In this document: one piece after another, positions 1 through 5,238 of the stretch | How the letters are laid out: every line of letters begins with the position of its first letter | Numbering within the stretch: the first letter of the stretch is position 1 | Made by a program: the position numbers and the translations under genes | Notes under the pieces: model-generated | Seen by the model: only the letters and a program-made list of their open reading frames with translations | The model's database searches: none | Told to the model about the DNA's origin: nothing | From: Lachnospiraceae bacterium | Lineage (GTDB): Bacteria > Bacillota > Clostridia > Lachnospirales > Lachnospiraceae | DNA length: 8,380 bases | Assembly: GCA_900766925.1 (NCBI GenBank) | Contig: CAAFXG010000460.1 | Span: 1 to 8,380 of the forward strand | Reading direction: 5' to 3'

Positions 1-1
1 A

Positions 2-415
2 AAGACTGTTGAAGAATCTCGTCTTCCCAATATTTTCTTTGCACGCGGAACAGAAGAAGAGATAAAGTCATTTGTTTACGACAACGTAAACCTCCCCCAT
101 CTCCGTTTTTATTGTCGTCACACTCACGAAGGAGCACGACTTATCAAAGAACCTCTCATCGTACCAGATTACCAGATAGATGGTCTGAAGATTATATGTG
201 CTTCAGAAGCTGAGGATGTCATCATTGTGCCACCTGAGAATCAGAAATTTCAGGCAGGACAGACTGTGCGCGTCATTGATGGTGTATTTACAGGAGTTAT
301 CGGAAAAGTTGCACGTTATCATGGACAGCAACGTGTGGCAATTATCATTGATGGCCTGTTGTCCATTGCCTCTGCTTATGTTCCAAGTGCTTTTTTGAAA
401 CCAATAAACATATAA
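2..415 (+). CDS. NusG/UpxY-like transcription antiterminator, C-terminal part (5' truncated by window edge)
   Basis: The reading frame is open from the left edge to the TAA at 413-415 and gives 137 residues without a start. A short segment, PNIFFARGT (fragment residues 9-17), resembles the 'P-x-[YF]-[LV]-F' strand of NGN domains. It is followed by a C-terminal KOW-type SH3 barrel at about residues 82-135 (FQAGQTVRVIDGVFTGVIGKV), the classic G-x-V-R-V-x-x-G-x-F-x-G-x-x-G pattern. Family knowledge: NusG paralogues of this kind in Bacteroidales (UpxY and relatives) bind elongating RNA polymerase and promote read-through of a specific long operon, often for surface polysaccharide. Only about the last two thirds to three quarters of a typical protein is present. 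A GTG at 227 could open a shorter frame, but it would discard conserved NGN sequence, so I treat the gene as partial. It is 90 bp upstream of the kinase cluster on the same strand. Whether it acts on that cluster cannot be told from the sequence. Confidence 0.85.
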   Translation, partial: KTVEESRLPNIFFARGTEEEIKSFVYDNVNLPHLRFYCRHTHEGARLIKEPLIVPDYQIDGLKIICASEAEDVIIVPPENQKFQAGQTVRVIDGVFTGVIGKVARYHGQQRVAIIIDGLLSIASAYVPSAFLKPINI

Positions 416-505
416 ATAATGTCATAGGCAGTAAGGAAATAATAATGAAATGATTACATTCTGTAAAATCTAATATATAAATTAATAATTTAGATACATT
501 GAATT
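416..505. other. AT-rich intergenic gap, likely leader/promoter region of the kinase cluster
   Basis: This 90-bp gap is the only intergenic space above 16 bp in the window, so a promoter for the downstream seven-gene unit would most likely lie here or inside the antiterminator gene. It is strongly AT-rich. The best partial match to the Bacteroides -7 consensus TAnnTTTG is TAATTTAG at 486-493 (one of six fixed bases wrong). It lies only 12 bp before the ATG at 506 and has no clear TTTG about 20 bp upstream, so I do not call it a promoter. A weak imperfect dyad, GATTACA / TGTAaaATC, lies at 452-470 without a U-tract. No convincing Shine-Dalgarno precedes ATG 506. Confidence 0.4.
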
Positions 506-1198
506 ATGAGCAGCAATAAGACTGTAATTCCAGGAATGGAAGATGCTTATACCGAACATTCAAATTTCGGTCAGCAAAACTTAAATGGACAGAGTGACAC
601 ATGTGTTCCTAACCCATTTGGTACTAACGTCAGTGGTATGGAACGTCCCAGTCAAAAACCTATAATCGGATTCTTGTACTCTATTTCGAGATCTGGACAC
701 GGTGAATTTTGGCCGCTTCGCATTGGCTCAAATTCAATAGGCAGAGCTGATAAGAACAGTATTTGTTTAAGTGAAGCTACTGTATCTGAAGAACATGCTG
801 TTTTGGTGGTACAACAGATGAAGAACCCTGAAAAGGTAATAGCTTGGATTAACGATTCCGGCTCTACTTGTGGAACAATGATTAACGGAGAAAGTCTTGG
901 CTTTGACAGAAGGGAATGCGTAAATGGGGATATAATTACAATCGGAGAGCACTACGATTTATATCTTATTCTCATAGATGCTAAACAAATCGGGCTAAAC
1001 ATTCATCGTGACTTTATTCCTACGCAAGGTCAAGTGCAGGAACCTCACCAATCCCCCAATCCATACGTGGCTCCATCTCAAAACCGTTTTACACAAGGAT
1101 ATGGCCAAAATGTATCTAATCCACAAGGAGGTACTGTAGGAATTGATGACGTGGAGAATAAGCCTGTCAACAAACCAGGTGGTACAATCTTTATGTAA
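506..1198 (+). CDS. Soluble FHA-domain protein with Thr-containing flanking motifs
   Basis: This 230-residue protein has no signal peptide or membrane segment, so it is predicted cytoplasmic. A forkhead-associated (FHA) domain spans about residues 54-158: IGR (78-80) supplies the phosphate-contacting Arg, SEEHA (94-98) gives the Ser and His, and DSGSTCGTMING (117-128) is the last signature loop. FHA domains bind phosphothreonine peptides, so this is the likely soluble reader or adaptor of the kinases encoded next. The loop reads S-T-C-G-T where most family members have S-R/K-N-G-T, so the Asn that normally contacts the peptide backbone is Cys122. The flanks look disordered: a 50-residue N-terminal arm and a Pro/Gln/Asn-rich tail (171-230). 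Similar short Thr motifs occur on both sides: KTVIPGME (5-12) and GTNVSGME (39-46) at the N terminus, GGTVGI (208-213) and GGTIFM (225-230) at the end. These are possible phosphorylation sites (inference). The stop is 2 bp before the first kinase, suggesting translational coupling. Confidence 0.88.
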   Translation: MSSNKTVIPGMEDAYTEHSNFGQQNLNGQSDTCVPNPFGTNVSGMERPSQKPIIGFLYSISRSGHGEFWPLRIGSNSIGRADKNSICLSEATVSEEHAVLVVQQMKNPEKVIAWINDSGSTCGTMINGESLGFDRRECVNGDIITIGEHYDLYLILIDAKQIGLNIHRDFIPTQGQVQEPHQSPNPYVAPSQNRFTQGYGQNVSNPQGGTVGIDDVENKPVNKPGGTIFM

Positions 1199-1200
1199 TT

Positions 1201-2709
1201 ATGAAGATAATAAAGCTTCAAGGTCAGTACGAAAAGCAGAAAGGCATTTATTATGAATATGATGCCCACTCCACCCCTCTTGGAGAAGGTGGAATGGGTA
1301 TCGTGTATTATGGACACTGCGTAGAAGAAAAAACTGGTAATAGCAAAGAGGTTGCAATAAAGGCATTGCATCCAAACCTGCCACAGGAAGTGTACACAAG
1401 GGCTGAAAGAGAAGCATCGATAAGGATAAAGCATGACAATCTCGTAGAGATGCTTGGCTTCATCAGCGTACTCGAAACAAATCATCTGGCAGAATCATCA
1501 TATCGCCATTATGTAGTCAGCGAGTATCTCAATGGTATAGAATTGTCAGACTTGCTTGTAGGACGATTTGATGGAATAAAAAATAGCAATGGAGAATTTG
1601 CCAGGGATCTATATCATAAATATATAAAAGACAGAGAGGCAACATCTTTATATATTATAAGGAGTATATTATCTGGAGTTTTGGCTTTACATGATAAAGG
1701 GTACATACATAGAGACATTGACCCTGGAAATATCATGGTGACTTCAGACGGCTGTATAAAACTGATTGACTTTGGTATTGCCAAGAAATTAAATTCCTTG
1801 GGTACTAACGACAAATTAATGACAGCAACTGGTATTTTCATCGGTAAAGCCGAATATGCATCCCCAGAACTTGTGTTAGGTGATGTAAAAAACCAGAATT
1901 GTACAACAGATATATATGCCTTAGGCATCTTATTTTATAGGCTGTTAGTAGGGCGGCTCCCTTTTGACGGAACACAATACGAAGTGTTAGAGTGTCAAAA
2001 GAAGAAAAAGGTGCCTGTAAAACACATTAGAAATAAAGAGTATGCAAAAATTGTAAGAAAAGCAACTGAAAAGCTTCAAAGTCGAAGATATAGTTCTATT
2101 GCGGAATTTAGAGTTGCAATAGATGCGGCAGAAAAACACAGACCGAATATTTTTGTAAATACATGTAAATATGTTGCTATAGCTGTTACATTAGTAGCGA
2201 TTGGATTTGGTATAAAGCAGGTAATTTATTATCCGCCTGTACCTGACCCATCTAACAGTTTTCAGCTCCAAGAAGCTCTTGCGAATATAGATTCAAGCAA
2301 TCCGGATTCTGTCAAAACGGCTTTCGAACAGTTGAAGGTTATGGCAGACAATGGAAATGACACCGCAAAAGTGGAAGTCGGCATAACTTATTTTTCAAAT
2401 CCGAAAAACAAAATTATAACGCAAAGAAGGAAGTTTTTAGGTAAAGATACAGGAGATGAAAGACAGCCAGCTGAATTAGGCCTTGTCATAAAGTACATTT
2501 CGTCCATAGAGGATAAGAATGTAGTTTCTCCAGAGGCATATTATATCCTTGGGCTTGCTTATTGTTTTAGGAACGACACATCGAATGCTTTGAGCAGTTT
2601 CGAAAAATCATTGGCGTTGGTGAATCTGAATGTCAATGCAGCACATGGTTATAATAATACAGAACTTAAGACAGTCTTGGAAGAAAATATCGAAGTGCTA
2701 AAACAATAG
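1201..2709 (+). CDS. Transmembrane Ser/Thr protein kinase with variant catalytic loop and C-terminal TPR-like domain
   Basis: This 502-residue Hanks-type kinase transfers phosphate from ATP to Ser/Thr. The kinase domain runs from about residue 24 to 310: glycine loop GEGGMG (28-33), ATP lysine K54 in VAIK, helix-C E71, catalytic loop HRDIDPGN (170-177) with D172 and N177, D190-F191-G192, SPE (221-223), D237 in DIYALG and R295 in the last helix. Two normally invariant positions differ: the Lys two residues after the catalytic Asp is Asp174, and the Thr of the GTxxYxSPE P+1 loop is Lys216. Core ATP/Mg residues are intact, so it may still be active. One membrane segment (about 324-343) follows a basic stretch (KHRPN...), which predicts a cytoplasmic kinase and a periplasmic tail of about 158 residues. 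The tail has one recognisable TPR-like hairpin (about 444-478) and a Sel1/TPR-like helical segment (about 367-398), probably for protein binding or sensing. The N terminus resembles that of the next kinase (YEYDAHSTPLGEGGMG versus YIYDPNSKPIGEGAMG), so the two are paralogues. It starts 2 bp after the FHA stop. Confidence 0.93.
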   Translation: MKIIKLQGQYEKQKGIYYEYDAHSTPLGEGGMGIVYYGHCVEEKTGNSKEVAIKALHPNLPQEVYTRAEREASIRIKHDNLVEMLGFISVLETNHLAESSYRHYVVSEYLNGIELSDLLVGRFDGIKNSNGEFARDLYHKYIKDREATSLYIIRSILSGVLALHDKGYIHRDIDPGNIMVTSDGCIKLIDFGIAKKLNSLGTNDKLMTATGIFIGKAEYASPELVLGDVKNQNCTTDIYALGILFYRLLVGRLPFDGTQYEVLECQKKKKVPVKHIRNKEYAKIVRKATEKLQSRRYSSIAEFRVAIDAAEKHRPNIFVNTCKYVAIAVTLVAIGFGIKQVIYYPPVPDPSNSFQLQEALANIDSSNPDSVKTAFEQLKVMADNGNDTAKVEVGITYFSNPKNKIITQRRKFLGKDTGDERQPAELGLVIKYISSIEDKNVVSPEAYYILGLAYCFRNDTSNALSSFEKSLALVNLNVNAAHGYNNTELKTVLEENIEVLKQ

Positions 2710-2714
2710 CAGTT

Positions 2715-3719
2715 ATGTGTTCAGTTCAACTTGTATATCAGCAAAACGGTCGGCCATTGATAAGCTTAAACGTATCAGGGCATCGATATATATATGATCC
2801 AAATAGCAAACCTATTGGAGAAGGAGCTATGGGTACAGTATATTTGGGATTTTCGCAAGAATCCAATGAACGGGTTGCTATAAAAAGGATAAAAGACAGA
2901 TATGCTAACAATATTAAGATTCGGGAAAGAGCCAAACAAGAAGCGACATTGTCGTTGTCTCACCCAAATCTTGTAGAGATGAAAGGTCTATGTGAGTGTG
3001 CGCCAAATGAGGGCCCAATGTTCATTTTAAGTGGATATATTGCAGGTATAACCATTGAGACACATGTCAAGGAGCAATTAAATAATCTCCCACAAAATGA
3101 TCGATTGGAGAAAATCGTATCAGAAATATGTTGTGTCTTAGACGCGTTGCAATATTTGCATTCTAACGGAGTCGTACATCGTGACGTAAAACCATCAAAT
3201 ATTATGATTGAGAATGGTTCAGTCGTAAAACTCATGGATTTAGGAATTGCCAGATTAAATGGGGGCAACAAGTATTCTTCATTTGGATTCATTGGAACTC
3301 CACAATATGCCTCCCCAGAACAAATTGCGAGAAAAACAGAAAAAGACGAGATTACATATCGAGCTGACATATATGCTACTGGGGTAACTCTATATGAATT
3401 GATTACTGGTACCAATCCGTTCAAAACAGTGGTTGATGCCGAAGTATTATCACGGCAAATGACAATGAAATTGCCATATAACAACAAATTGCCAAGAACC
3501 ATTTATAATGTCATTCTCAAAGCAACAGAGAAGGCACCAGAAAGCAGATACCAGTCTGCAACCGAATTTAAGTATGCTTTAATGGAGGCTTATCACAATC
3601 GCAACAGGAAATCTATTGTTGATACTATAAGAAATCCAAAAGTGATACTACTCTTAGTATTTATAATGATATTAATATTAGTAATTACTTATATAATATA
3701 TTATGGTCACACCTATTAA
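2715..3719 (+). CDS. Tail-anchored Ser/Thr protein kinase
   Basis: This 334-residue Hanks-type kinase has all core residues: GEGAMG glycine loop (35-40), K57 in VAIK, E76 in helix C, HRDVKPSN (155-162) with the standard Lys159, GTPQYASPE (194-202), D218 in ADIYATG and R278 in ESRYQSA. The magnesium motif is D175-L176-G177 (DLG instead of DFG), a known tolerated variant, so I expect it to be active. The activation segment contains Tyr187, Ser188, Ser189 and Thr195 as possible phosphorylation sites. A very hydrophobic segment at about 309-330 is followed by only four residues, so this is a tail-anchored enzyme facing the cytoplasm with no periplasmic sensor, unlike the kinase before it. It may therefore relay a signal from that kinase or from FHA partners (inference). 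It starts 5 bp after the preceding stop. Its last 17 bases overlap the start of the PP2C gene in another frame, a sign of coupled translation of kinase and phosphatase. Confidence 0.93.
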   Translation: MCSVQLVYQQNGRPLISLNVSGHRYIYDPNSKPIGEGAMGTVYLGFSQESNERVAIKRIKDRYANNIKIRERAKQEATLSLSHPNLVEMKGLCECAPNEGPMFILSGYIAGITIETHVKEQLNNLPQNDRLEKIVSEICCVLDALQYLHSNGVVHRDVKPSNIMIENGSVVKLMDLGIARLNGGNKYSSFGFIGTPQYASPEQIARKTEKDEITYRADIYATGVTLYELITGTNPFKTVVDAEVLSRQMTMKLPYNNKLPRTIYNVILKATEKAPESRYQSATEFKYALMEAYHNRNRKSIVDTIRNPKVILLLVFIMILILVITYIIYYGHTY

Positions 3720-4668
3720 TATTAAAGGTAAGACTTTAGGTTTTGTTGATTCTCGTATTGGTGGACGCAAAGAAAATCAAGATTCCGCAGGATTCAGAGA
3801 AACAGAACTGGGTTCTCTCATCGTTGTATGTGATGGAATGGGAGGAATGCAAGGAGGTAGCGTCGCATCCCAATTGGCCGTACAAACAATTTTAGAGACA
3901 GTTGCACTAGCAGATAAGAAAACAAATCCGAAAACAGTCTTAATTCAAGCCATTAAAAATGCCAATGCTGCAATAATTGAGCACGGACAAAATAATCCCA
4001 ATTTACGAGGAATGGGCACAACGGCAACAGTACTGTTGTTAACGCCATATTCTGCACTTACTGCATACGTTGGAGATAGTCGTATATATCAACTTAGAAA
4101 TGGAAAAAAGATTTTTAGAACATTTGACCATTCTATGGTTTTTGAAATGGTTAAGAAGAGGATCATTTCAGAAGAACAGGCGCGATTGTCTGCTCAATCA
4201 AACGTAATCTTGAAAGCTTTAGGTGTTAATGCAGACGTAGAGGTTGAGATTGCCGAAAGACCATACAAGAAAGGAGACCGTTTCGTGCTCTGTTCCGATG
4301 GCTTTTGGGGAGCTATGCCGGAGGAGGAATTTGTAAGACATCTTGTAGAAAGTAACCCTATCGACAAAATCTTGGAATCTACGGCTAATGTAGTTGAAAG
4401 CATTGGTCGAAATAGCGGACAAGAGTTTGACAATCTAACCGCAGCGATCTTAGAAATGAGTAATAATTCAATATTAAAAGAAAAGATGAATAGAACAGCA
4501 AAAATCATAATTCTGGTTCTTACAGTATTGTTATTGATTAGTTTGGTTTTTAACATTTCAATGGTAATACAGAATAAGACAAATGACGGTTTATCTCCAG
4601 AAAAAGAGCAAGTAGATAGCATTAAAAACGCCGCTCAGGTCAACACTGATTCAACAAAAGTAAAATAG
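3703..4668 (+). CDS. Membrane-anchored PP2C-family protein Ser/Thr phosphatase
   Basis: This 321-residue protein begins with a complete bacterial PP2C (PPM) domain at about residues 9-252. The ordered motifs are visible: GGRKENQDS (20-28, metal D27), CDGMGG (43-48, D44), GMGTTAT (103-109), AYVGDSRIY (121-129), FDHS (141-144), SNVILKALG (166-174), LCSDGFWG (196-203, D199) and FDNLTA (242-247, D243). All the Asp residues that bind the two metal ions are present, so an active Mn/Mg-dependent phosphatase is expected, removing phosphate from substrates of the two adjacent kinases. One membrane helix follows (about 267-288) after a basic patch (KEKMNRTAK), putting the enzyme in the cytoplasm. A short tail of about 33 polar residues reaches the periplasm. 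Most kinase-linked bacterial PP2C enzymes of this size are soluble; anchoring here matches its neighbours and would keep the whole circuit at the membrane. It overlaps the previous gene by 17 bp and ends 2 bp before the next. Confidence 0.95.
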   Translation: MVTPINIKGKTLGFVDSRIGGRKENQDSAGFRETELGSLIVVCDGMGGMQGGSVASQLAVQTILETVALADKKTNPKTVLIQAIKNANAAIIEHGQNNPNLRGMGTTATVLLLTPYSALTAYVGDSRIYQLRNGKKIFRTFDHSMVFEMVKKRIISEEQARLSAQSNVILKALGVNADVEVEIAERPYKKGDRFVLCSDGFWGAMPEEEFVRHLVESNPIDKILESTANVVESIGRNSGQEFDNLTAAILEMSNNSILKEKMNRTAKIIILVLTVLLLISLVFNISMVIQNKTNDGLSPEKEQVDSIKNAAQVNTDSTKVK

Positions 4669-4670
4669 CC

Positions 4671-5222
4671 ATGAAAAAAATCTACACAATAGGCAGAGAA
4701 GAAGGTTGCGACATTGTCATACCAGACAATAGTGATGTAATCAGTAGGTTACATGCAACCATAAGAATTGAGTCAGAAGACAAAATTTTTATCACAGATC
4801 AGAGCCGAAATGGAACTTATGTGAATGGGATGAAAATTTCATCCAATGTCGAAGTTCCTGTCTCACGCAAAGATGTCATATCATTTGCGCATATTGTGGA
4901 TTTTGATTGGACTTTAATTCCCAAGCAAAGATCCAAATACTTTAAGTGGACATTCATAATAATGCCATTTATAGTCATTGGTGGCTTTATGGCTTTCAAT
5001 CTTCTTACTCCTGACAAGCCGAAAAACACTCCAACTCCTGTAATTGAAAACAGGAGTGAGGTTAACAATGACACCATTACGCAGGATACCATTGTACAGA
5101 AAGACACTTTGACTGAAAAGCCAAAAGAGCCTGTTAAAGTACAAACACCTCGTAAGGAGAAGAAGAAAGATTCCGTTAAAGTTGAAAAGCCAAAGGAAGA
5201 GATTTATAATCCAATTTACTAA
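4671..5222 (+). CDS. Membrane FHA-domain protein with Lys/Thr/Pro-rich extracytoplasmic tail
   Basis: This 183-residue protein starts directly in the first FHA strand. The FHA domain covers about residues 1-84 and has the canonical residues: IGR (7-9), SRLHA (25-29) and SRNGTYVNG (45-53). It should therefore bind phosphothreonine. A membrane helix at about 92-112 follows a basic segment (KQRSKYFKW), giving a cytoplasmic FHA and a periplasmic tail of about 70 residues. The tail is low-complexity and likely disordered: acidic/Thr-rich first (NNDTITQDTIVQKDT), then Lys/Pro/Glu-rich with repeated 'KPKE' and 'K-x-D-[ST]-V-K-V' units, ending in NPIY. Such a tail could contact the cell wall, the periplasmic protease or an outer partner (inference). 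The FHA domain is related to the first FHA of the protease encoded next: both have SRNGTY[VL]N, a similar IP/VP turn and a closing [FL]DW...[IV]P. Duplication of an FHA-TM module is therefore likely. It ends 16 bp before the protease start. Confidence 0.88.
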   Translation: MKKIYTIGREEGCDIVIPDNSDVISRLHATIRIESEDKIFITDQSRNGTYVNGMKISSNVEVPVSRKDVISFAHIVDFDWTLIPKQRSKYFKWTFIIMPFIVIGGFMAFNLLTPDKPKNTPTPVIENRSEVNNDTITQDTIVQKDTLTEKPKEPVKVQTPRKEKKKDSVKVEKPKEEIYNPIY

Positions 5223-5238
5223 TAACAAACAGAAGGTT

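Noticed and set aside
452..470. Imperfect inverted repeat GATTACA/TGTAaaATC as a terminator or operator
   Set aside because: The stem is short, AT-rich and interrupted, with no following T-run, so it would not form a stable hairpin.
486..493. TAATTTAG as a Bacteroides-type -7 promoter element (TAnnTTTG)
   Set aside because: One fixed base is wrong, there is no TTTG at the expected upstream spacing, and the region is so AT-rich that such near matches are expected by chance.
1078..1485. Minus-strand open frame of 135 codons across the FHA/kinase junction
   Set aside because: It lies antisense to two well-supported genes, has low-complexity hydrophobic/aromatic content typical of an antisense shadow, and shows no recognisable domain.
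2960..3502. Minus-strand open frame of 180 codons inside the second kinase
   Set aside because: It is entirely antisense to conserved kinase motifs, which fully explain the sequence; no domain or start context supports it.
4194..4622. Minus-strand open frame of 142 codons inside the phosphatase gene
   Set aside because: It is antisense to conserved PP2C motifs and the membrane helix; it appears to be a by-product of codon usage.
5231..5236. AGAAGG as a Shine-Dalgarno for the protease gene
   Set aside because: It lies only 2 bases from the ATG, too close for normal SD function, and this phylum makes little use of SD sequences.
5182..5238. TTG start giving a 19-residue N-terminal extension of the FHA-protease
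   Set aside because: It overlaps the preceding gene by 41 bp, encodes a basic stretch unlike an FHA strand, and ATG 5239 aligns with the start of the paralogous FHA protein.
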